Assembly: GCA_016758965.1 (NCBI GenBank)
Contig: JAEPRB010000070.1
Location: forward strand, 102,938 to 166,937
DNA length: 64,000 nucleotides
DNA from: Circinella minor
Lineage: Eukaryota; Mucoromycota; Mucoromycetes; Mucorales; Lichtheimiaceae
Reading direction: 5' to 3'
The notes under the pieces were generated by a model that ran no database searches, was not told the origin of the DNA, and saw only the letters and a list, made by a program, of their open reading frames with translations. Both the position numbers and the translations under genes were made by a program. Shown one piece after another: positions 1 through 11,115 of the stretch (positions within the stretch are counted from its first letter, which is position 1; every line of letters starts with the position of its first letter).

Positions 1-1412
1 ATCCAATTATACGGTCCACAAACTGTACCTAAACCTTCATTAGCACCCATTTCAATTCAACAAGCACAACAGCCAAATGGTACCAAACAGCAATTTGTAC
101 CACCTTCTCCACCAGCCACACCTCAACCAAAGCAAGAGCCAACAGTTGCTGCTCGTTCGTTGATGCATCATAATATGCACCCGGAGTTTATCGCCAAATA
201 TTCACTCGGTGAAGAACTTGGTAGCGGTGGGTTTGGTTTCGTCGTATCGGCAACCGAACAGTGTACTGGTATTGAACGAGCTGTAAAATTCATTTTTCGT
301 CACAGAGTACCAGCTCATTCTTGGGTACGCGATCCTGAACTTGGTTCTGTTCCCATGGAAATTTATGTTTTAAAAAATGTTCGCCATGAGAATATTGTCA
401 ACTATGTTGATTTTTATCAAGATGATACATTTCTTTATTTAGTTATGGAATTACATGGAACTCAATGGTCGAATACTCCTTCTACTATTGTCAACAACAA
501 TAACAACATTCTTAACAATATTGATACATCATCACCACCCCATTCACCAGCATTATCACAAGCATCGGAAGAATCTTACATGTCATCGCCTTGTACACCA
601 ACTGATGAATATCCACCACAGCTTTATCGTCGACGTACATCTTGTGATCTTTTCGAGTGTATCGAACGCCATCATAACTTTGATGAACAATTAGCAAAGA
701 AAATCTTCCGACAAATTTGTGAATGCATTGCTTATTTGGACACCCTTGGCATCTGTCATCGTGACATCAAGGACGAAAACATCGTAATTGATGATCAATA
801 CAGAGTAAGTTGATGTTTTTTTAATATAGTACATACACACATCTATATCTATATTTCTAGCCAAAATTATTGAATAAGAAAGTCGAATGGTATGAGAAAT
901 AATACATCTTTCTCATTATTCGACACATTTCTTCTTGAATATCCTCCTTCCACCCCCAAGAAATTTTCTTTCGAGCCCCTTTTTTTTTCCATTATCCCCA
1001 CCCCCCAGTTGAAAGCTATATACTAAAATTATTCACACCATTATTACTACAGGTCAAATTGATTGATTTTGGTTCGGCAGTTATTTTACCTCGTCATTAT
1101 GGTCAACAAAAGGCGTGTTACTTTGGCAAATTCTATGGAACCGTTTCCTTTGCATCACCAGAAATTCTGATGTGTAAACCATATCGTGCTGAACCTGCTG
1201 AAATCTGGGCTTTAGGTGTTTTACTTTATACTATTTTATTTGGCGAAGTCCCGTTTACAAGTCCAAACATGGCCATTGCAGGTCGTTTCGCCACACCAAA
1301 AATCCCAGTTTCATATAAATGCATGCATTTACTGACCTTTTTATTACAACGAGACCCAGAAAAGCGTCCTAATATTCATCAAGTCTTAATGCATCCCTTC
1401 CTTCGTGATTAA
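1..1412 (+). CDS. PAS-kinase-like Ser/Thr protein kinase (3' part)
   Basis: Partial gene, open at the left edge; exons <1-804 and 1053-1412 (387 residues in the window), with a GTAAGT..ACAG intron. The whole kinase domain is visible: glycine loop GSGGFGFV (about residues 73-80 of the visible part), AVKF lysine near 96, catalytic loop HRDIKDENIVI near 253, and VKLIDFGSA just after the splice. The combination of HRDIKDENIVI and KLIDFGSA is typical of PAS-domain kinases (PASK/Psk1), which tune sugar use and translation in response to nutrients. The PAS domains would lie upstream, outside the window. A Ser/Thr/Asn-rich insertion of about 55 residues sits between the hinge and helix D. The activation segment reads FASPE instead of the usual APE. 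The domain ends at a normal subdomain XI and the protein stops 15 residues later. Family assignment to CAMK is firm; PASK rather than a neighbouring family is likely. Confidence 0.8.
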
Positions 1413-2852
1413 GTATATATTGAACACACAACAAAAAAAACCTATTATTATTATTATTATATTACACTTATTACATTACATTTACCAAAAATGATGCGCT
1501 CCTCCTCTTTCTATTTCCCACCCCCTTACATCAAATCCAATACACCCACCTTATCTATTAATTCACCGCCCCCACAAGCATCGCCCTAATATTTTGACAT
1601 TCATATTACCACACATTACTACAAACCATTATACACCATTACATATATTATTATTATTATTATTATTTGGACGTGTCCAAATTATTAACAAATCTTCATG
1701 CTTTTTATCCCTTCATATACAAAACTCTGCGCATCATTTTTATATTTACACTTTTATTCACAAAAAATCCGCATCTGCTTTCTTATTTTTATTTCTCTTC
1801 ATTATTACTTTTTGCATGTTTTTTCCTTTTTTTTTTATCCTTCTTATAAGCTTTTAAAAAGTAAGTACTACTACCCAACCTATTAGTTTTTTTTATATAC
1901 ATACTACATTACACATACACACACACTATACATATATATTCTTCATACACACAACATATAAGTTTTTTTCTTATAATCTCACCTGCAAACTTCTCCACTT
2001 TTATTATTATTGTTTTATCTTGTTTCTTTCCTACTTATTGGATGGAAGGAAGAGTTTTTTTTTCCCTCTATTATATGTTCTCTTTTTATTTTGCATTTTT
2101 GTCGTCTGTTTTTTCATTTTTTTTTTCTTGGTATGTTTTTTCCCCTTCAACTTTAATACAATTCATTCATATTTTTTTTTCTCCATACAAAGCAAACACT
2201 TTCTTCCCCTAGAAAAAAAATATTATTAAATTTATTAATATTATTACTACTATAAAACCAAAAACCAAAATTATTTTCATGTTTCACTTTTTCTTATTAT
2301 TTCAATTTGTCCTTCTCTCACATAATTTGATATATATATATAGCTTTACATATATACTTAATAATTTAACATACCTGTCCCTTGGTTTTTACATCTCTTC
2401 TTTTATTATACCCCCCCTTATGTGGTCTTTCGATTCCCTGAAAATATATAAATATTTTTTTCGGCAATTATTTTAATAGCATAACATTATTATTAGCGGT
2501 CTAGTTTTGTTTTACGTTGTTCACGCATGTATTTGTAATAGTATCTTCAGAATGAACATGCAAAAAAAAAATATTAACATATAATATGAACCTTAAAAGA
2601 CACTTTTGATAAATGAAAAAGTCAGCGCACGTGCATCATTTTTATGGCAGTAAAAATTAGTCTGGTTTTCCACTGCAGCAGCATGAGATAGATTCTAGGC
2701 ATTGAAAGTTATGCACAACGCACAGCTTTGTGCTACCCTCTTTCAGCCTCTTTCTCTTTTTTTTTTCTCCCACTTGCATTTTTTCTTACGTACACTTCTG
2801 ATATATTTTCTTTTCTTTTCTTTTCTGTGGTGCAGTGCTACACATACACAAT
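1413..2852. other. intergenic, T-rich
   Basis: There is no credible gene here. The sequence is dominated by T and CT runs and short microsatellites such as (ATT)n near 1445-1460 and 1647-1668. The short plus-strand reading frames (for example 1594-1857, 2020-2229) are hydrophobic Phe/Leu strings produced by the T-richness. The last 100 bases before 2853 form a pyrimidine tract ending in TGCAG, which could be the 5' UTR or a leader intron of the phosphatase gene. Confidence 0.7.
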
Positions 2853-5387
2853 ATGCAGCAATATTCTGGACAACAGCAGGAAATTCCTGTCGAAGAATTC
2901 AATAGCATGAATTTAAACAGTTTTTCTTCAACAGCAAGAGAGCGTGTTATATGTGGACCATTACTACGTTACATTGGGACTGACTATGTCACTCGAACTT
3001 ATCGCGCTTCTTGTCTTATTGTCTCTACAGATACCCGAGCCCCTCCACTTCATCTTCAGATTCATTCCGCTTCCAATGAAGGATCTAAATCTATGGTCAT
3101 TAACGAAGCCCAACTTTTGGACGTTTTTCGACGCCAATATCATTTCTGGCGTTATGAAATACAACTTCCTTTAATATCATCTAGACAAGTCGTTACTTAT
3201 CAAAGTGATGCCTTTTCCCCCAAAGAATTTCATGTACCTGCCTATAACGAATCATTCCGATTCATGTTTTATTCTTGCAGTGGATTTTCAGATATTCCTC
3301 AAGAGACCAAGGATAAATTTGGTGAAAAAGAAAACCCGTTATGGGCGGATGTCATCGATCGTCATAAAGTGATGCCGTTCCATGTTCTTTTGGGAGGTGG
3401 TGATCAATTATACCAAGATTGCTTGATCAAGGAAGATTTTATGACACCCTGGAGGGATGAAAAAAATCCATCAAAACGACTAGCTATGGAATTAAGTAAA
3501 GAAATGCTTGAAGGTTTTGAACATTTTTATTTTTGGAATTATGTGAAGAATTTTGGGTAAAGTAGCTTTATATGGAGGTTTTTCCTGATTTTGTGTCTAA
3601 AACACGTGCTTGGATAAAAAGATGCGTAGCACAAAGTTATTTATGTATATTTAATAATATATTATAGGCCGAAAGGAAATCCAATTGTCGCTACTGCCTA
3701 TGCAAGTATACCTTCGGTTAATATGTGGGATGATCATGTGGGTTGTTTTTTTCTCTTTACGAATTCTATACAAATTATTTTTAGGTTAATTTAACATGTG
3801 GATATTTTATTTCTGGATAGGACATTATCGATGGTTATGGTTCGTATCCAGCAGATATGCAAAATAGTAATTGTTTTAAAGGTGCGTTGTCATGGTAATC
3901 ATTGATTGAAGAGTCAAAATGATGTATGTCTTAAAAGATAAAGTTTAGCTAGTTAACATGGTATATACATATGGTAATAGTATTATTTGCCAATGCGTGT
4001 CGATTTTATTACTTGTTTCAACACCATACAACCATGGAATTAGCGCCTCAACATGGCATGATACGAGGTTCCATTCCTACGTGTAATCATATTGTTACCA
4101 CGCTTGGTCCAGATATAGCTTTATTATCGTTAGACTGTCGTGGCGAGCGTACCAAATATGATGTCTGTCGTCCCAAATCATATGACATTGTCTTTACTGA
4201 GCTATATCGCACCATTCCAGCTTCCGTGAAACATTTGTTGGTCGTCACAGGCGTTCCAATCATTTATCCACGATTATCCACCTTCGAAAATGCAATGGAA
4301 GGTGTTGCTACATTTAATCTTGCTACTCTTGCGGGTAAAACAGGAGCATTGGGTAATATTATTGGTGGATCACTTAATAAGTGGAATGGTGATCCAGAAT
4401 TATTGGATGATATGAATGATCGTAAGTTATATATATATATAATTTGGGATGAAAGGGAAAGGAGAAAAGGGATGTGGTCAAAGATCACTTCTTTTTTTTT
4501 TTCTTACATAAAATCGTTTACTATTATTAGATTGGACTGCTGGAAACCACGAGTTGGAACGAAAAAAGCTGGTTGAAAAATTACAACTATACGCGCGTGA
4601 AAAATCAATTCGCGTTTCGTTTTTGGGAGGCGATGTAAGGAACGATTTGAATTATGGGTATGTGATTCAAATACATGGATGTGTATAACTGACAACATTC
4701 TTCTTTTACTCCGATATAATACTATACAGGTACATTGTTGTGGAGCTGGTCGTTTTTACTCTAAAGATATGAGGGATAAAGAACAAGGTGATCCTTTTTT
4801 TATGGTACAAATCATTTCAAGTGCTATCATTAATGTACCGCCTCCACACGCTCTTCTTACCGTTCTTAATCAAAACTCGAAATATAATACATTTAATGGT
4901 AATGTTGAAGAGAAAATGTATAAGATTTTTACAAAGTCACCTAATGGAAATGTGGTAAGATATATCATAAATAAATGAAAAAGTGATATAGTTTTTATTG
5001 ATAGTAGGATGCAAAAAGTGGACGCATTACTAAAAGAAATTATCGTCATAGCGACAAAACACAAAATTGATGGGAATGCGCAATTATTGTGCTGGTTACT
5101 ATGATGACGAAAAAGGAACTATGAACTTTTGGATCCAGGCAGAGAAAGTCGTTGGTCAAAAGGGAACCATGGGATATTTGGTTGATGCTCCAAAATTGAT
5201 TTTTGGTGAAGCAGGCAACCGGCAAGCAACCATGAGCAAGGAACAATTATTGCAAGAATTTGTTGAAAAACAACAACAGCAACAACAGCAACAACAACCA
5301 ATTCAACAGCATATTATGCCTCATCAAGAACATCATCATCATCGACCACATTTACATCATTACGTTGGTGGTTTCTTTAAACAATAG
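2853..5387 (+). CDS. PhoD-like phosphatase domain protein
   Basis: Seven exons: 2853-3556, 3668-3737, 3821-3881, 3981-4421, 4531-4634, 4730-4954, 5052-5387, giving 646 residues in frame. The start is the first ATG (MQQYSGQQQE). Landmarks of the PhoD/alkaline-phosphatase-D metallophosphatase fold appear in order: LLGGGDQLYQD, then NMWDDHDIIDGYGSYP rebuilt across the third exon junction, HWTAGNHELE, and SFLGGDVHCCGAGRFY. These Asp, His and Asn residues are the expected metal ligands. This large PhoD_2-type fungal family is mostly uncharacterised; phosphodiesterase or phosphomonoesterase activity is inferred. No signal peptide is visible. The C-terminus has a glutamine run (CAA/CAG repeat near 5269-5297) and a His-rich tail. 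The last intron matters: using acceptor 5050-5051 (CATAG) avoids an in-frame stop and restores the conserved MRNYC motif. Confidence 0.85.
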
Positions 5388-5668
5388 TTTAATAATAACA
5401 ATAATATAAAATGTAACAACAGTAATAGGATGTATAAATATGGAATTGTGTTCAGTAAAATACTTCTTGGAAAGAAGTGCACCAATAGTGATGAGGCGAT
5501 GATTGAAAAAAAAAATTTGCATGTTTTGGTATACAACAGAATGATTCGCCCCCTCGTTTTGTTATCCGATAGTACATACCTTTTTGATACACATATACTA
5601 GAAGTATTGCCTAGTCTTTCACTCCTGCCTTTTTTTTTACTTTACCCTTTTCTCTTAAACAATAAAAA

Positions 5669-7009
5669 ATGAGTGTTGAAGAACAACAAGGAGAAGCATT
5701 GGTATTACTTCCTGAAGAAATTCTCGAAAAACTAGAAACATCTGTACACCACGCTTTAGTCCGTGGGAAACAATATCAAGAAAATGGCGCAGAAATTGAT
5801 AGTGCATTAGATATGCTTGAGCAAATAATTCAATGGTCTTATGACCGCTATACAAATATTGAACTTGAAGATGGCTATGAAGAAGAAGGAGAAGAAGAAA
5901 CTTGGCGAGTCCATCCTAGACACATTGCACGAGCAAATCAAATTTGTGGATCATTTTTAATAAAGATTGTTTCTGGTGATTTGGGAGAATGGCAAGATGA
6001 TCGAGGGGAGAAAGCTGCACGATTATTAGCTCATTTGTCTGGTCGTGGAGGTAAGAATTCATATATTGTATGGGGGTGTATTATTTATTTGTTGTTTGTT
6101 GTTGGGTTTGCATATTTCCCTTTTTATATATATATATATATAATTAATTATTGATGTGTTTAGCCGCAGGAGCTATTACTCGCACTTGGCATTTCCCATA
6201 TCTTGACAGCAACGGAAATCGTCAAGAATATCGATTTAAATTGCATGAACCAAGCTATATCGGCAATGATATCGGATTTAAAACTTGGGGTGCGGCACCA
6301 TTGCTTGCAAAGTAAGTAAATGCATATACAACATGAGGTCACATGTATACGTGCGAAATAAAGTTTTCTCACAGTTAAATAAATTTACTTTATATGTTGT
6401 TATTTTAATTATAGAAAACTTATTCAACAAAATTTAATTCCTGATTTAAAAAATCGAACGGTTTTAGAACTGGGTTCAGGCACGGGTCTTGTCGGATTAT
6501 GTTGTGATAAATTGGGTGCAAGCAAGGTTTATCTAACAGACTATCACGAATCAGTTTTGAAAAATGTCGTCATTAATGTTCAGTTAAATCAGTCAAGAGC
6601 TACAGTGTCCAAACTCGACTTCATTCAAATAGCACAACAATATCATCCACCAGAGAAGAACAATAGTAACATCAATACGAATAATCCAGCAATCACATCT
6701 TCGTCATGGGAAGAATATGGCAAAAAGTTTGATATAGTGATCGCAAGTGATTTACTTTATGAAATGGAACATGCAGAGTACTTACCCTTGGCTGTAGAAA
6801 AACTGATGGAGAACGAATTTTATTTCATGATACCCTTACGTCCTACTCATGTTGCCGAAGTAGAATTGTTTGAAATTCGAATGGTTAAGGTTGGATTGAT
6901 TAAAGAACACGTATCCGAGACAGAGTGTGAGGAAGAGGAAGGAATTGTTCGATATAGATATTATAAGTACATACGCGCATCAACAGCATCAACAGCATCA
7001 TCATTATAA
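5669..7009 (+). CDS. Methyltransf_16 family protein-lysine methyltransferase (EFM2-like)
   Basis: Three exons: 5669-6050, 6164-6311, 6415-7009; 374 residues. This is a class I SAM-dependent methyltransferase. Motif I LELGSGTGLVGLCC lies near residue 193, LTDYH is the acidic residue after strand 2, and ASDLLYE near 287 is the family motif of seven-beta-strand lysine methyltransferases. Upstream, IGFKTWGAAPLLAKKL (about 160-175) is the W-containing segment preceding the Rossmann core in METTL21/EFM proteins. The acidic N-terminal region of about 130 residues resembles the N-terminal extension of yeast Efm2, which methylates elongation factors 2 and 3A. Another Methyltransf_16 member cannot be excluded. 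It follows the phosphatase gene on the same strand after 281 bp, so it has its own promoter. The final exon contains an Asn-rich insertion. Confidence 0.8.
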
Positions 7010-8221
7010 AAAAACAGTTATATAATTATTTGTTTATTATTCACATTCTATTTTTTTTGTAGTATAATTGTTTGTATCAATCTTAAATTAATGCTGTTTT
7101 ATTATCATTGTCTTACGCTATTTATTTCATTATTTTGTAGCCAAGAAAACAAATTAATTAGTTAGATATATTAGAGTAGATAATAGACATGCGTACTTAT
7201 ACATCATATTTTTTTAGTCTTATTCCTACATTTAATATCTCATATTCAATTCTATTATCACCCTTATCATTTACAGCATAATTAATCAATTATACATGCA
7301 GAACAAAAATAAAGTTACTGTTCCTTCCATCCATTTATTATTACACACATTTCTTTAGTTTATACTTTGGTTACACAGTTTTTGGGTTTTCCGCTTTAGT
7401 AAATGTAAGCAATATACCTGTTACAATACATCTGTTTTAACCATATAAATGCGAAACCAGGTCTATAATCTGTCGTGTCCACCTAATCACCGTCTTCTTT
7501 TGACCTTTTTTTTTTTTTTTTGGTTATACGAAACTAATCCATTTTTATCAAATGATTTGACGAAAAAGTAAGAAAAAAAGGTTTAGTTTCTTCTGATTTA
7601 TAAATGAAAGTACAACCTCGAATTTCCATGTCAACTTGGTACTCATGTTACACTAAAGAGTATAGATATGAAAATTGAGCATGCTCAACATTTCTCTATT
7701 TAGATTGTTCCTGAATATTATACCTTATGCATAAAAAGAAAGATAGGTCCAAAAAAAATTCTCATTATCACATCTTTATGTGTTTAAGCTTTGGCGAATT
7801 TTTCTAAAGAAGAAGAAGATATAATAAAGCCTTTTTCTTCTTACACACACAATAGGTCTACTGAATTTATTATTTATATACGTATCAAAGCTGAAGAATA
7901 TCTTGCCCAATCTACATTTATAGTGTTTATGTGCACAACATTCAAATTACATGATGATACGTACCATCATAACATTTCTATATTACAAAATGTGTAACAT
8001 TTACGTAACTTTCAATCATAATCGAGAATCACCGATAAGAAGATCCACTTCCAAATCGTCAATTGTTGCCTTTTTCATCCTATTCTCGATAAAGAAAAAA
8101 AAAGGACAGTATCTTCCCATGTTAATGGACAGGAAAAAGGTTTATTTCTTTTCCTAAATATATCTCACGGTCAAAAAAAGAAAAAATTAACAAATTTTAA
8201 TTGCTATCATCTAATTGTAGT
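7010..8221. other. intergenic region
   Basis: I see no convincing gene. The frame 7791-7997 (68 codons) has no recognisable homology and no supporting splice partner. There is a 16-base T run at 7506-7521. Confidence 0.55.
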
Positions 8222-8337
8222 CCATTATAAAGATCGAGTACAATCAAGATGACAAGGTCCACAAAAAGGCCAAAGGTGAGAACGTAATACTAATTATCAA
8301 GAACCCGGCTAATGCAAAGCAAGTAAGGGATGCATAA
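8222..8337 (+). other. possible orphan coding exon or gene fragment
   Basis: After an AATTGTAG acceptor-like sequence at 8213-8220, one frame stays open to TAA at 8335-8337. It reads as a lysine-rich, protein-like segment containing KKAKGENVILIIKN and ending KQVRDA. The composition (Asn, Lys, Asp, Gly, balanced hydrophobics) is unlike the Phe/Leu or poly-Lys translations of neighbouring noncoding DNA. I cannot name it or connect it to a start exon. It may be the last exon of a small gene whose upstream exons I missed, a gene relic, or chance. Confidence 0.25.
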
Positions 8338-8368
8338 TTTAGCGAGGTAACTTTAATGTTTTGCGGTG

Positions 8369-8376
8369 TATAAATA
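8369..8376 (+). promoter_or_regulatory. TATA box of the aminopeptidase gene
   Basis: TATAAATA lies about 96 bp before the ATG at 8472 and is followed by a pyrimidine-rich leader, a common arrangement for well-expressed fungal genes. Confidence 0.5.
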
Positions 8377-8471
8377 AGAGTAATTTAAAGAGTATCTACT
8401 TTGCTTCTCAACCCTTTCCATTTTTTTTTATTTTACTTCCTTTTTCTTTAATAAAAAAAAAAGACATTATC

Positions 8472-10558
8472 ATGCGTGTACTCCCTGTAATTGCATCTGC
8501 TTTGGCTCTTTTGTCCGTTTCTTCTGCTGCTCCTCTCGAAGAACGTGGTCCTCCTGGCCATGCTTTATCCAAGCAGCTTGTTAAGGGTGTTAAATTATCC
8601 GGTCTTTTGCGTCATACTGATGCTCTTCAAAAGTTTGCTGATGAGGGAGGCAATGGTAATCGTGTCTTTGGTTCCAAGGCTCATAATGCTACTGTTGATT
8701 ATATTTATAATTTTGGAAAAAAGAATGGTTATGAAACTTCTATTCAATGTAAGTAAAAAGTAGTATAATATACATTTTTTGTTGTTTCTAAAAAGAAGTT
8801 AAAGAGTAAAAAAGGTCACCATGATGTACTCAATGTATTTTGTTGTCACTTTTTCTTTATATAGATGGAACTTTTACATACAGTGAAGCCGTTGCTGAAA
8901 AGGCCTCTATCGCTTCGCCTGAAGCTGAAAATCCTGACATCCCTATTAAGTTGATGACTTACAGCCCTAGCACTCCTGCAGAAGGCGTTACTGCTGAAGT
9001 TGTTAATACTGGAAACTTGGGTTGTGCAGACTCTGACTATAGTGACGTTAGTGGAAAAATTGCTCTTGTTCAAAGAGGTACTTGTAGCTTTGGTGAAAAG
9101 GCTGCTGCAGCTGGAAAAGCAGGTGCCGCCGGTCTCTTGATTTATAATACCGAAGCAGGTGATTTGAATGGCACCCTTGGTGAAGTCCTTGATGCGGCTG
9201 CTCCTGTAGGTGGTATTAGTAAAACTGACGGTGAAGCTTTGGTTAAGTTGACTGAAAGTGGTACTGTTTCTTTGAACTTGCTTTTGATCGAAAAACGAGA
9301 AGACCGTACCAGTGCTAACGTTTGTGCTGAAACCAAGACCGGTAATAAGAAAAACGTTGTTATGTTGGGTGCTCACACCGATTCTGTGGCTGCTGGTCCC
9401 GGTATCAATGACAACGGCTCAGGAACAGCTGGTCTTCTTGAAGTATCACATCTTCTTAGAAAAAAGAAAGTAAATAATGCAGTTCGATTCTGCTGGTGGA
9501 CAGCTGAAGAATTTGGTAAGTTTTTGATTTGCGCGTGGAAAAAGATTTGCGGGAAAGAAATAAGTATTATAATGTATAAATTAATAAAAATTTGATTATT
9601 ATTACATTACTATAGGTCTTTGTAAGTTATACAGATATACTATGTATCTTAATTGATTTCTTGTAAACGGAAAATGAAAGGTTTTGGAGTACTTTTAAGC
9701 TAATAATTATATATTTACAATACTATTTTTATAGTGGGTGCTGATCACTACGTTAAAAGTTTAACAGAAGAGCAAATCAGTAATATCGCCTTATACCTTA
9801 ATTTTGATATGATTGCTAGTCCTAATTATTTCAACGGTATCTATGATGGTAAGTGTTTTTTTTTTAAGGAAAAAAAAAAGTTAACAATAATCCGATAGGA
9901 CCATATAATTATTACTATTATTATATATTAAGTTATATGAATTTTTTTTTCTTTGTTACACATTTAAAAAATACAATTAGGTGATGGTTCTACATTTGAG
10001 CTTCCTGGTCCTGAAGGTTCTGGTGCTATTGAAAATTTACTTGAAGACTTCTTTAAAAGCCAAGGTGCCAAGTATAGCCCAACTGAATTTGATGGACGTT
10101 CAGATTACGGACCATTCATTGATGTTGGCATTCCTTCTGGTGGGTAAGTATTTTGTTCCAAGTTCCGTTAACTTTTTTTACTTCTCTTTACTGACATAAA
10201 TGCTGACCGATAATTTAACTTAAAAACTTGATTTCATAGTACTTTCACTGGAGCTGAAGGAAACAAGACTGAAGAAGAAGCTTCCTGGTATGGCGGTGAA
10301 GCTGGTAAACCTTATGACGAGTGTTACCATGCAGCCTGTGACACTACTGAAAATCTTAGTAATGAAGCATTCGTTCTTCATTCAAAGGCTATTGCTCACG
10401 CTGTTGGTACTTATTCTGCTTCCACTGAAAGTGTCAATGGTGTTTCTTCTGGTCATCCTGGTAAGGGTAAGGGTAAGGGCAAGTTTACCCAGCAAAAGGT
10501 CGTTCAAAAGAAAGGTCCCCGTACTCCTTGCGGTGGTACCCCTCTCTTGACTCAATGA
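8472..10558 (+). CDS. M28 aminopeptidase with PA domain (aminopeptidase Y-like)
   Basis: Six exons: 8472-8748, 8865-9515, 9616-9621, 9735-9848, 9981-10143, 10240-10558; 509 residues. A signal peptide starts the protein (MRVLPVIASALALLSVSSA), so it is secreted or vacuolar. A protease-associated (PA) domain spans roughly residues 135-220. The zinc peptidase follows, with expected ligands and catalytic residues: GAHTDSV near 262, GINDNGSG, the EE pair of TAEEFG near 307, NFDMIAS near 335, and the His of ECYHAACD near 432. Yeast Ape3 (537 residues) has the same order. It should remove N-terminal residues from peptides. The third exon is only 6 nt and creates the family motif EEFGLLGADHY; without it the frame breaks. 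The C-terminus carries a basic Gly/Lys tail (HPGKGKGKGK) that I do not recognise from the family. Confidence 0.92.
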
Positions 10559-11115
10559 TTTTTTTAATATAACATAATATGTAGAGCATATTTGTTTTTA
10601 CCAATTTTTAATGAAATGTATATTTATATAATTTTCTTCTTACATACAACACATACATAATATAATAACTATAGCAATAAATAAACATTAATGTTGTTCA
10701 TCTATATATATATATATATATATATACGTATACCGAAAATATAGCTTTGTGAGACCATACTATTAATGAATGTACACATAATTAACCCCCAGCAGTAATA
10801 TTTAACAATGACAAACCACAAAATCATTTTGTCGCTGTCTTTTTTATTTTTCGCATGAATGATTTAGAATTCTAGTTAAATATTAATTTATAGGAGACTC
10901 AATTTCACAGAAGAAAACACTTAAAGCGTATATAAAAATTTATTTGCAATATAAAGAGAACAGCTATGCATATATTGACATGACAAATGGTGTGTGTAAA
11001 TGAAGTATTAATAGAAAATTGGTTGATTATGGAAAGTTGTTGTTGTAAATTGCGATTGAATGGAAATAGGGACAAGGGAGATAGGAAAGAGGGATATGGT
11101 AGGGAAAAAAAAGTG
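10559..11115. other. convergent 3' intergenic region
   Basis: The region holds the 3' ends of two convergent genes. It contains a (TA)n tract at about 10704-10726 and AATAAA-like elements near 10677. No gene is seen. Confidence 0.6.

Noticed and set aside
4955..5070. Apparent frameshift or premature stop in the PhoD-like gene
   Set aside because: Using acceptor 5007 gives an in-frame TGA, but acceptor 5051 (CATAG) restores the frame and the conserved MRNYC motif, so no lesion is needed.
8846..9376. 176-codon minus-strand frame opposite the aminopeptidase
   Set aside because: It is the antisense shadow of a well-supported coding exon, with no features of its own.
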